Positions 1-6,649 of a DNA stretch of 7,466 nucleotides are shown in pieces. The notes under the pieces are model-generated. The model did not search any database. It saw nothing but the letters and a program-made list of their open reading frames with translations, and had not been told where the DNA came from. The stretch comes from Thermoleophilaceae bacterium (GTDB taxonomy: Bacteria; Actinomycetota; Thermoleophilia; Solirubrobacterales; Thermoleophilaceae). The stretch lies in the NCBI GenBank assembly GCA_013696425.1, contig JACCYP010000055.1, forward strand, positions 1 to 7,466. The letters are read 5' to 3'. A program made the position numbers and the translations under genes. Each line of letters starts with the position of its first letter. Within the stretch, counting starts at the first letter, position 1.

Positions 1-1647
1 GGCTTCGCGTTCACGACCGAGACCGACACCGAGGTGCTGCTCGCGATGTACGTGCGCTACGGCGAGGACATGCTCCCGCTCCTGAACGGGATGTTCGCGT
101 TCGCGATCTGGGACGACCTCGAGAAGCGGCTCTTCCTCGCCAGAGACCGCCTCGGCATCAAGCCCCTCTACTACACCGAGCTTGCGGACGGCGCTCTTGC
201 GTTCGCATCCGAGGTCAAGTCGCTGCTACCCGCGCTGCCGTCGGTCAGCGTTCGCCCGGAGGCGATCGCGGACTTCCTCACGTTTCTCTGGGTGCCTGAC
301 CCCACCACGATCTTCCAGGGCGTGTACAAGCTCGCCCCCGGCCACTGCGCCACCTGGTCCGCGGGTTCCTTTGACGTGACGCAGTGGTGGGACATGACCT
401 TCGAGCCGCAGGAGCACTCGGAGGACGAGTGGAGCGTGGCCGTTCGGGCCGAGATATCGCGCTCAGTGAGGCGCCAGACCGTGTCCGACGTTCCCCTCGG
501 CAGCTTCCTGAGCGGAGGCATCGACTCGAGCGCGATTGTCGCGGACCTGCACGCCACGCTCGGAGGCGTAACCACCTACACAGTGGGCTTCGACCCGGAG
601 GACATGGGCCACGAGATCGTGCCCGACGACCTGCGCTACTCGCGTCAGCTGGCCAAGGACATGGCGCTCGACTACCACGAGCGAATCCTGTCCGCAGACG
701 TCGCCGACCTACTGCCGAAACTCATCTGGCATCTCGACGAGCCTGTGGCGGACCCCGCCGCGATCAGCACCTACCTCATCTGCAGCTCCGCACGCGATTC
801 CCTCACCGTCGTGATGAGCGGGATGGGGGGAGACGAGGTGTTCGCCGGCTATCCGCGCCACGTCGCGATGAAGCTCGCGCGGATGCTCGATCCCGCGCCG
901 CGCCGTTTTCGTGGGGCCCTGGGCACCGTGCTCGAGGAGCGGATCGGCCTTGGCCCGCCGGGCCGAATGCGCGGGCCACGGCGCAACCTGATGAAGTTCG
1001 GCCGGGGGCTCGGTCTTCCGCCCGACGAGCGCTACCTCGCCTACTGCTCCTACTACCGCGGGGGCGAACTCGACACTGTGCTGTCGCCGGATCTGCGGCA
1101 GGCCACCGCCGACCACGACTCCTTCGCGTGTCACCGCGCGCACCTCGACCACGTGCGAGGCGAGCACTGGCTCAACCGGCTGCTGTACCTCGACATGAAG
1201 ACGTTCCTCCCATGCCTCAACCTCGCGTACACGGACAAAATGAGCATGGCCGCGTCGGCCGAGGTGCGCGTGCCGCTGCTGGATGACCAGCTCGTAGCTC
1301 TGGGTGGCCGGATCCCCCCCGAACTGAAGCTGAAGCGCCTGACGCGCAAGCACATCCTCAAGCGGGCGATGGCCGACGTCCTGCCCAAGGAGATCGTCCA
1401 TCGTCCAAAGGCCGGCTTCGGGGCTCCCCTGCGGTCCTGGCTGGTCAAGGACCTCGCCCCGATGATCGACGATCTGCTCTCCCCGGAGGCGGTCCGCTCA
1501 CGCGGCCTCCTCGACCCTGCCGAGGTGGCACGGATCATCAAGGCCAACCGGGAGGGGTCCGAGGACAACGCGCTGAGGATGTGGGCCTTGATGACGCTCG
1601 AACTCTGGCACCACGAGTTCGTGGATTCACCGGTGCCCACCACCTAG
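1..1647 (+). CDS. asnB: AsnB-type glutamine-dependent amidotransferase, 5' end missing
   Basis: The reading frame is open from base 1 and ends at TAG 1645-1647, giving 548 visible residues. By alignment to the neighbouring full-length paralogue about 90 N-terminal residues lie left of the window, including the nucleophilic Cys. Visible residues 1-12 carry the TETDTE segment that ends the glutamine-binding part of the class II amidotransferase domain, followed by LNGMFAFAIWD and ARDRLGIKPLYY. The synthetase domain has the ATP-pyrophosphatase P-loop SGGIDSS (visible residues 171-177), DEPVADPA, SGMGGDEVFAGY (from residue 273), TDKMSMAASAEVRVPLLD and the C-terminal RPKAGFGAPL. The family hydrolyses glutamine and passes ammonia to an AMP-activated carboxylate. 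Oddity: the residue matching E. coli AsnB Glu348 (SGEGSDE) is Met here, codon 823-825, so true asparagine synthesis is doubtful. In a glycan locus a uronic acid or cell-wall precursor is a plausible acceptor (inference). It converges on the next gene. Family certain, substrate unknown. Confidence 0.95.
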   Translation, partial: GFAFTTETDTEVLLAMYVRYGEDMLPLLNGMFAFAIWDDLEKRLFLARDRLGIKPLYYTELADGALAFASEVKSLLPALPSVSVRPEAIADFLTFLWVPDPTTIFQGVYKLAPGHCATWSAGSFDVTQWWDMTFEPQEHSEDEWSVAVRAEISRSVRRQTVSDVPLGSFLSGGIDSSAIVADLHATLGGVTTYTVGFDPEDMGHEIVPDDLRYSRQLAKDMALDYHERILSADVADLLPKLIWHLDEPVADPAAISTYLICSSARDSLTVVMSGMGGDEVFAGYPRHVAMKLARMLDPAPRRFRGALGTVLEERIGLGPPGRMRGPRRNLMKFGRGLGLPPDERYLAYCSYYRGGELDTVLSPDLRQATADHDSFACHRAHLDHVRGEHWLNRLLYLDMKTFLPCLNLAYTDKMSMAASAEVRVPLLDDQLVALGGRIPPELKLKRLTRKHILKRAMADVLPKEIVHRPKAGFGAPLRSWLVKDLAPMIDDLLSPEAVRSRGLLDPAEVARIIKANREGSEDNALRMWALMTLELWHHEFVDSPVPTT

Positions 1648-1656
1648 AGGCCGGCG

Positions 1657-3504
1657 CTACAGGTGCCGCTCGCACCAGGCGTCGAGCGTGCCAAGCGTCC
1701 ACAGTGCGAAAGAGGCATTGTCACCACCCTTCGCGCGCAGGGCATCGGCGGCCCCGGCCATGACGAGGCCGCTGTCGACGAGTGCCGTTCCCGGCGCCGA
1801 GGTGACCGGCAGGGCAGCGGTCGCCCAAGCGGCGACCGGGGGACAGAAACCCTGCTTGGGCCGGCTGGTGATGAAGGCGGGCAGCAGCGGTTCAACGGCC
1901 TCGCGGAACAACGCCTTGTTGCGAAAGCCCGGCACCTTCAGCGACTGTGGTGTGGCGAGCGCCCACCTGGCGAGCCCGGCGTCCAGCAGCGGCACCCGGC
2001 CTTCGACCGAGTGTGCCATGCCCATCTTGTCGAGCCTGGCCAGGAAGTCCTCCACCAGCCCCGCCTTCAGCGAGAGGTATGACATCCAGGCCAGATAGTC
2101 GCCGCCTGGCAGCCGACTGTCGAAGCGCGCGCGTATCTCCGCGATCGAGCGCTCCGGCGGATGAGCGTGAGCCGCGCGCTTGCCCGCGGGCCCCAGGGTG
2201 AGACGCAGGTCATCGTCGTGGAAGGGCCGGCTCTCGACAAACAGCTCCCCGCCGTCCCGTGCCCTGCGCGCCATGTCGCCGGCGAGGCCACGAAGGATCG
2301 GCGAGATCATGGTGCCCCCTGCCCGCCTCACGATTCTTGGAGTGGGCGCCCACACGCGGTCGTGAAAGCGCAGGTAGGTCATCCAGCGGTCATAGCCGCC
2401 GAAGAGCTCGTCGCCACCGTCGCCCGACAGCAGGACTTTGCCTCCGTCCTCGTGGACGGCCCGCGCGATGTGCGACACCGCGATCCACGTCGGGTTCGCC
2501 GACGGAGCGTCCATCTGGTCTAGCCACGCCCCCATCCCGGACGTGATGTCCTCGGTGCCCAGCGTGATGACGCGATGGCGGATCCCGAGCGTTCGCGCAA
2601 GCCGCGCCGCTGCGTCTGACTCGTCGCTCGGCAGGCCGAAGGAAACGGAGTAGGCGGTAAGGCCGGCAGGGTCCACGAGCCGCGAAGCGAGCACCGCGAT
2701 CGTCGACGAGTCGAATCCGCCCGAGAGCATCATGCTCACCGGGACGTCGCTCACGAGCGCGGCACGAACGGAGTCCTCGATGCGGTCGCTTAGATCCTCG
2801 ACTAAGTGGGTCTTGTCGGGTGCGTCGGCCGGCACGACGTCCCAGTACTCATGAGTCTCGACTCGCCCCTCCGCGAGGCGCAGCCAGGTCCCAGGGCGCA
2901 GCTTATGGACCCCTTCGAGAAAGGTGCGCTCTTCTCCATTGTGGCCGAAGGCCAGGTACTCGACCACCCCGGGGTGGTCGAGCGCGTTGGCCTGACCGGG
3001 ATGACCGGTAATGGTGCGCAGCTCGCTTGCGGCGAGAAAAAGCCCACCGCGGAAGGACCAGTAGAGGGGCTTGACGCCGACCTGGTCGCGAGCGGCCACA
3101 AGCTCGCCGGTCACCAGGTCGGCGACCACGAGCGCGAACATGCCGCGCAACCGAGAGAAGGCGTCAGGCCCCCAGTTCAGGAAAGCCTGCAGAACCACCT
3201 CTGTATCGGACTCGGTGGTGAAGCGGACTCCCGCCCGCTCGAGCTCGCCGCGGAGCTCGCGGAAGTTGAAGACCTCGCCGTTGTAGACCATCGTCCAGCG
3301 TCCGCTCGGGTCGCTGAACGGCTGGTCGGCCTCGCGATTGGCCGGATCGATGACCGCCAGGCGGACGTGCTCGAGCACCAAGTCGTGCTCGGGCACCTCC
3401 GCGACTCCCTCCCCGTCCGGCCCCCGGTGGCCCATGAGGGGTCGCGCCCACGGGGCGGCGCGACCACGGCCCAAGGTGTCGCAGCAGGCGGCTATTCCAC
3501 ACAT
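1657..3504 (-). CDS. asnB: Asparagine synthase (glutamine-hydrolysing) family protein, complete
   Basis: This is a complete 615-residue protein of normal length for bacterial AsnB enzymes. The start is fixed because the family needs Cys directly after Met, and the protein begins MCGIAACCD. The glutaminase domain (about 1-200) has Cys2, HRGPDGEG (26-33), VRLAVIDP with Arg48, YNGEVFN with Asn75-Gly76-Glu77, and SDTE with Asp100; all expected glutamine-site residues are present. The synthetase domain has P-loop SGGFDSS (261-267), MDAPSANPTW (331-340), SGDGGDELFGGY (360-371), DKMGMAHSVEGRVPLLD (492-508) and RPKQGF (548-553). The position of E. coli Glu348 is Asp362, which keeps the carboxylate needed for acyl-adenylate formation. 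It therefore could make asparagine, or amidate another carboxylate; related AsnB enzymes amidate meso-diaminopimelate in cell-wall precursors (LtsA of corynebacteria, AsnB of Bacillus). It is the only minus-strand gene here, convergent with the upstream paralogue and divergent from the methyltransferase operon. No Shine-Dalgarno site precedes the ATG. Confidence 0.95.
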   Translation of the reverse strand: MCGIAACCDTLGRGRAAPWARPLMGHRGPDGEGVAEVPEHDLVLEHVRLAVIDPANREADQPFSDPSGRWTMVYNGEVFNFRELRGELERAGVRFTTESDTEVVLQAFLNWGPDAFSRLRGMFALVVADLVTGELVAARDQVGVKPLYWSFRGGLFLAASELRTITGHPGQANALDHPGVVEYLAFGHNGEERTFLEGVHKLRPGTWLRLAEGRVETHEYWDVVPADAPDKTHLVEDLSDRIEDSVRAALVSDVPVSMMLSGGFDSSTIAVLASRLVDPAGLTAYSVSFGLPSDESDAAARLARTLGIRHRVITLGTEDITSGMGAWLDQMDAPSANPTWIAVSHIARAVHEDGGKVLLSGDGGDELFGGYDRWMTYLRFHDRVWAPTPRIVRRAGGTMISPILRGLAGDMARRARDGGELFVESRPFHDDDLRLTLGPAGKRAAHAHPPERSIAEIRARFDSRLPGGDYLAWMSYLSLKAGLVEDFLARLDKMGMAHSVEGRVPLLDAGLARWALATPQSLKVPGFRNKALFREAVEPLLPAFITSRPKQGFCPPVAAWATAALPVTSAPGTALVDSGLVMAGAADALRAKGGDNASFALWTLGTLDAWCERHL

Positions 3505-3559
3505 GGGAGGGGCTGCGTCACCGGGAGCGGATCGTCAAGGGTGCGTCAGAATAGCCGCC
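3505..3559. promoter_or_regulatory. Divergent intergenic region, likely bidirectional promoter
   Basis: This 55-base gap separates the minus-strand amidotransferase start (ATG at 3504-3502) from the plus-strand methyltransferase start (GTG 3560), so both promoters should lie in or near it. On the plus strand CAGAAT (3547-3552) sits 7 bases before the GTG, the placement of a -10 box for a leaderless transcript, although its first base is not the preferred T. On the minus strand the overlapping TATTCT (3553-3548) is a possible -10 that would leave a leader of about 37 bases. No matching -35 was found at the right distance for either. CGTCA occurs three times in the same orientation (3516-3520, 3533-3537, 3544-3548), two copies within TGCGTCA. 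Neither start has a good Shine-Dalgarno site. The promoter assignment is inference from position and weak motif matches. Confidence 0.4.
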
Positions 3560-4507
3560 GTGCCCGAGACCACCTCCTGCAATCTCTGCGGCTCGCACGA
3601 CGCGAAGCGGCTGTTCACGCTGCGGGACTACCGCTTCCAGACCGACGACATCGAATGGCCGGTGGTGCGCTGCCGGGCGTGTGGACTCGGCTTCCTCAAC
3701 CCCCGCCCCGACGCGGAGGAGATGGGCCGCTATTACCCGCCGGCTTACTTCGAGCGACGGGGAAGCCAGACCGCCCGCTACGAGCGCCAGGCCGGCTATG
3801 TCCCCGGCCCCCCTGGGCGCCTCCTGGACGTGGGCACCGCGCGTGGGGACTTTCTGAGCGTGATGCGCGAACGCGGCTGGCAAGTCGAGGGGATCGAGCC
3901 GGCTCGGCGGGCCGGTAACCCTCACGGCCTGATCATCCACAGGCTCGACTTCCCGCCCGAAAGGGAACTGCCCCACGCCGATTTCGACGTGATCACCGCC
4001 TGGGCGGTCTTCGAGCACCTCCGCGACCCGGCGGCGGCCTTCGCCGCTTGTGCCGCGCTGCTGCGACCCGGTGGAAGGTTGATCGTGCAGGTGCCGAACC
4101 TGCGCAGTGTCTACTCACGGTGGGCTCAGCAGGAGGACGTGCCGCGCCATCTCCACTTCTTCACTCCCCGGACCCTGCGCCGCTATGGAGCCGAGGCCGG
4201 GCTCCGCCTCAAACGCGTGGTTCACACGACCGACCTCTTCGGCGGCAGTGGGCGCGGCGTCCTGCGGCTGGCGCTCGTCCGGACGACGGGCGGCTCCCAG
4301 GCCCAGTTCTTCGAGATCTGGCGCACGCCCAAGCGCGAGCGGTTCCGGCGCTGGCCGGTGCTCGCCACCGGATGGACGATGGCGTCGGCCATCGAGCGCG
4401 TGGCGCTCGCGGACCCGATCGTAAGAGCCCTTCGGATCAGTGGCCAGATCGTCACCGAGTTCACCCGCGAGGGCTGTCGTTCGGCCGCTCCGCCGAACGG
4501 CGGCTGA
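3560..4507 (+). CDS. Class I SAM-dependent methyltransferase with N-terminal Cys-pair (zinc-finger-like) region
   Basis: Starting at GTG 3560 this encodes 315 residues, ending at TGA 4505-4507. The N-terminal region has two Cys pairs, CNLCG (Cys7, Cys10) and CRACG (Cys38, Cys41), then GLGFLNPRPD, a layout common in sugar and polyketide-sugar methyltransferases and probably zinc-binding. The Rossmann SAM fold follows: motif I is LLDVGTARGDF (88-98), a variant of the usual DxGxGxG, then VEGIEPA, FDVITAWAVFEHLRDP, LLRPGGRLIVQVPN and HLHFFTPRTLRRYGAEAGL, which resembles Methyltransf_23-type enzymes. An in-frame ATG at 3503 would add 19 residues with no family resemblance and would overlap the divergent start, so I prefer GTG 3560. 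It is the first gene of a four-gene plus-strand unit, 6 bases before the glycosyltransferase. Likely role: methylation of a sugar or glycan intermediate in the cytoplasm. Substrate and O-, N- or C-specificity cannot be told. Confidence 0.88.
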   Translation: MPETTSCNLCGSHDAKRLFTLRDYRFQTDDIEWPVVRCRACGLGFLNPRPDAEEMGRYYPPAYFERRGSQTARYERQAGYVPGPPGRLLDVGTARGDFLSVMRERGWQVEGIEPARRAGNPHGLIIHRLDFPPERELPHADFDVITAWAVFEHLRDPAAAFAACAALLRPGGRLIVQVPNLRSVYSRWAQQEDVPRHLHFFTPRTLRRYGAEAGLRLKRVVHTTDLFGGSGRGVLRLALVRTTGGSQAQFFEIWRTPKRERFRRWPVLATGWTMASAIERVALADPIVRALRISGQIVTEFTREGCRSAAPPNGG

Positions 4508-4513
4508 ACCTCA

Positions 4514-5671
4514 ATGCACACTAGGACCGGACCTCCTTCCCGCGCCGCCACGGCGCCGCCCCGCACGGCGCCCATCAAGGTTCTCCACGTCCTCTGGAAC
4601 GGCGAGACGGGTGGTGCGGAGCGTGCCGTCTACCAGCTCGTGCGAGAGCAGATGCGCGACCCCGGACTCGACCCCTCTGTTGGCTTCGCGCGCCCCGCGG
4701 GCCCCTACGTGGATCGGCTGCGCGCACTCGGCACGCCGGTTGTCCATCTCGACCTGCGCAGGGGCGCCGATCTGCCCGCGGTTCCGCGCCTCGGCCGGGC
4801 CATGCGCCCCTACGATTTGCACCACTTCCATTCGGCGGAGCCCGCGATGATGCTCGCGAGCTCGCTGTGCGGGGATTCGCGGCGCGTCTACACGCACCGC
4901 GGCGGGATCACCGACTACGACCGAAGGAAGCGACTCCAATACGGGCTCACGGGCGTGCTGCTGCGACGTCGCTTCAACGCGCTTTCCGGCAACACCGCGC
5001 ATGCCGCCCGCTGCGCCGCCGAGCTTTTCCGGATAGGAGGGGAGCGGATCGAGGTCACCTACAACGGGCTCGAGTTCGAGCTGCTCGAGGCGCGGCGGAC
5101 CCGCGCCGAGGCGCGCGCAAGCCTCGGGCTCCGCGACACACACTTCGTCGTGGGCACCTCGGCCCACCTCAAGTCGTGGAAGCGGATAGAGCGGCTGATC
5201 GATGCCGCCGCGGCGCTCGCGTTACCCCACCTCCGGATACTGGTGGTGGGCGACGGCGCCGATCGGAGCCGCCTCGAGGCCCGCGCGTCCGCGCTCGGCG
5301 TGTCCGACCGAGTCCTGTTCGTAGGCATGCAGCAGCACATCTCGGACTTCCTGATCGCGATGGACGCCTTCTCATTGCCCTCGATGGGCCTGGAGTCCTT
5401 CGGGAACTCCGCGGTCGAGGCCATGGCGGTCGGCCTCCCCACCATCGTCTTCGCCGATGGCGGGGGGTTGGTCGAGCACATCGAGGACGGGCGAACGGGC
5501 TTCGTGGTGAACGACCAGCAGGAGCTCGAATCTGCGCTCGCGCGCCTGGCAGGCGACCGGCAGCTCCGAGCGAGCCTGGGGAAAGCCGCCTCGGCCGATA
5601 TCCGAGCGCGCTACACGCTTGCCGCCTCCGGCTTGGCGTACAGATGCCTGTACGCTGCCGCGCTCGCATGA
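4514..5671 (+). CDS. GT-B fold glycosyltransferase, GT4-like
   Basis: This encodes 385 residues from ATG 4514 to TGA 5669-5671. After a 20-residue Pro/Ala/Arg-rich tail the first Rossmann domain begins with IKVLHVLWNGETGGAER (21-37), where GGAER is the usual acceptor-side glycine loop of GT4 enzymes. The C-terminal donor domain has VGTSAHLKSWKRIERLIDA (213-231, the counterpart of the family's G-R-L-x-x-x-K-G block), ILVVGDGADRSRLE (242-255), VLFVGMQQHISDFL, then ESFGNSAVE (294-302), the E-x7-E nucleotide-sugar signature, followed by AMAVGLPTIVFADGGGLVEH (303-322). It would transfer a sugar from an NDP-sugar with retention of configuration to a lipid-linked or glycan acceptor at the inner face of the membrane. 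No signal peptide or clear membrane span is seen. It starts 6 bases after the preceding methyltransferase, and its stop overlaps the next start as ATGA, so translation is probably coupled. Donor and acceptor are unknown. Confidence 0.93.
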   Translation: MHTRTGPPSRAATAPPRTAPIKVLHVLWNGETGGAERAVYQLVREQMRDPGLDPSVGFARPAGPYVDRLRALGTPVVHLDLRRGADLPAVPRLGRAMRPYDLHHFHSAEPAMMLASSLCGDSRRVYTHRGGITDYDRRKRLQYGLTGVLLRRRFNALSGNTAHAARCAAELFRIGGERIEVTYNGLEFELLEARRTRAEARASLGLRDTHFVVGTSAHLKSWKRIERLIDAAAALALPHLRILVVGDGADRSRLEARASALGVSDRVLFVGMQQHISDFLIAMDAFSLPSMGLESFGNSAVEAMAVGLPTIVFADGGGLVEHIEDGRTGFVVNDQQELESALARLAGDRQLRASLGKAASADIRARYTLAASGLAYRCLYAAALA

Positions 5672-6639
5672 AGCGCGAACTACTCGAGTTCCTGACCTGC
5701 CCGAACTGCGACAGCGACCTAGAGCTGCGCGGCGAGCAGCTCGAGCTCGACGATGTCGCCGCCGGTGAGCTGGTGTGCGAGAACGACCACGCATTCCCGA
5801 TCGTGCGCTCCGTTCCGCGCTTCGTCCCGGGCGACTCCTACGCCGACGCGTTCGGACTCGAGTGGACCGCGTTCCGGACCGCCCACCTCAAGCAATTCAC
5901 CGGTCTCGACTATCTCGACCGCCAGTTCCAGGACTGCCTCGACTTCGACCTCTCGGCCCTCGCAGGCAAGACGGTCCTGGACGCCGGCTGCGGGCTCGGG
6001 CGCTTCAGCGAGGTGGTGTTGAACCACGGCGGGAAGGTCGTGGCCGTGGACCTCAGCCGCGCCATCGACGCCGCGCACGAGAACCTCCGCGAGCGGGAGG
6101 GCATCCACTTCCTGCAGGCCGACATCTTCCGCCTTCCTCTGAAGCCCGAACAGTTCGACCTTGTCTATTGCTGGGGGGTGCTCCACCACACGCCCGACCC
6201 GCCGGGCGCGTTCAACCAGCTGCCGCAGCTGGTGAAGCCCGGCGGCAAGCTGATGGCGTTCGTCTACGCCAACTACAACAAGGCCTACCTCGCCACCACC
6301 GAGTTCTACCGGCGCTTGACCACGCGCCTGCCCCAGCGACTGCTGCTGAAACTCTCCTACCTTGCGATCCCGCTCTACTACGTCGGAAAGATCCCGGTGG
6401 CCGGCCCGTTCATCACGCGCATCCTGCTCCCCGTGAGCGTCAATCCGCCGACTCACCGCTGGCGAGTTGGCAACACGTTCGACCTCTACTCGCCGGAGTA
6501 CGCCTTCACCTACGACCACGTCGACGTCCACAAGTGGTTCGAGGAGGCCGGTTTCGAACAGATCCGGCCTGTCGCCCCCGGCGGGGGCATCGTCTACATC
6601 GGGACCAAGCCGCCCTCCGGCGAGATCTCCTGGGACTGA
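5668..6639 (+). CDS. SAM-dependent methyltransferase with N-terminal Trm112-like zinc ribbon
   Basis: This encodes 323 residues from ATG 5668 to TGA 6637-6639. The start overlaps the glycosyltransferase stop (ATGA), and the protein begins directly with the Trm112/UPF0434-like motif LLEFLTCPNCDSDLEL (Cys11, Cys14). The second half of the ribbon is VCENDHAFPIVRSVPRFV (36-53), with Cys37 and His41 where two Cys are more usual. The SAM fold follows: motif I VLDAGCGLGRF (103-113), acidic post-I VVAVDLS (124-130), LQADIFRLP, FDLVYCWGVLHHTPDP (163-178) and LVKPGGKLMAFVY (188-200). Residues about 225-258 are rich in Leu, Ile, Val, Tyr and Pro with few charges and may touch the membrane. The C-terminal region has NTFDLYSPEY and VHKWFEEAGFEQIRPV, seen in methyltransferases of glycan loci. 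Likely role: cytoplasmic methylation of a sugar or lipid-linked intermediate, probably linked to the preceding glycosyltransferase. Trm112 partners also occur with RNA and protein methyltransferases, but the context favours glycan. Confidence 0.9.
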   Translation: MKRELLEFLTCPNCDSDLELRGEQLELDDVAAGELVCENDHAFPIVRSVPRFVPGDSYADAFGLEWTAFRTAHLKQFTGLDYLDRQFQDCLDFDLSALAGKTVLDAGCGLGRFSEVVLNHGGKVVAVDLSRAIDAAHENLREREGIHFLQADIFRLPLKPEQFDLVYCWGVLHHTPDPPGAFNQLPQLVKPGGKLMAFVYANYNKAYLATTEFYRRLTTRLPQRLLLKLSYLAIPLYYVGKIPVAGPFITRILLPVSVNPPTHRWRVGNTFDLYSPEYAFTYDHVDVHKWFEEAGFEQIRPVAPGGGIVYIGTKPPSGEISWD

Positions 6640-6641
6640 CC

Positions 6642-6647
6642 GGGAGA
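6642..6647 (+). promoter_or_regulatory. Possible ribosome-binding site for the flippase gene
   Basis: GGGAGA lies just after the preceding stop codon and two bases before GTG 6650. The purine match is reasonable but the spacing is shorter than usual, so it gives only weak support for the GTG start over the in-frame ATG at 6713, which has no purine-rich sequence in front of it. Confidence 0.3.
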
Positions 6648-6649
6648 CT

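Noticed and set aside
384..1286. Long plus-strand open frame (300 codons) inside the first AsnB gene
   Set aside because: It lies out of frame within a clearly coding AsnB sequence, its translation is Arg/Ala/Pro-rich without motifs, and such frames are expected in GC-rich DNA.
709..1401. Minus-strand open frame of 230 codons opposite the first AsnB gene
   Set aside because: It is a shadow of the coding frame with no recognisable domain and no start signal.
1641..1665. Inverted repeat CACCT/AGGTG as a bidirectional terminator
   Set aside because: The arms are only 5 bases with a 15-base loop and no T-run follows on either strand.
3533..3538. Minus-strand TTGACG as a -35 box for the second AsnB gene
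   Set aside because: Nothing resembling a -10 box lies 16-18 bases downstream on that strand (CAGCCC at the expected place).
3338..3559. N-terminal extension of the first methyltransferase, including the in-frame ATG at 3503
   Set aside because: The extension would overlap the start of the divergent AsnB gene and has no family resemblance; the conserved protein begins just before the first Cys pair.
2806..3918. Plus-strand open frame of 370 codons across the second AsnB start and the methyltransferase
   Set aside because: It spans the antisense of one well-supported gene and an alternate frame of another; the translation has no coherent family signature.
4867..5667. Upstream in-frame extension of the second methyltransferase through the glycosyltransferase gene
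   Set aside because: The extension is an alternate frame of the glycosyltransferase; the Trm112-like domain begins exactly at ATG 5668.
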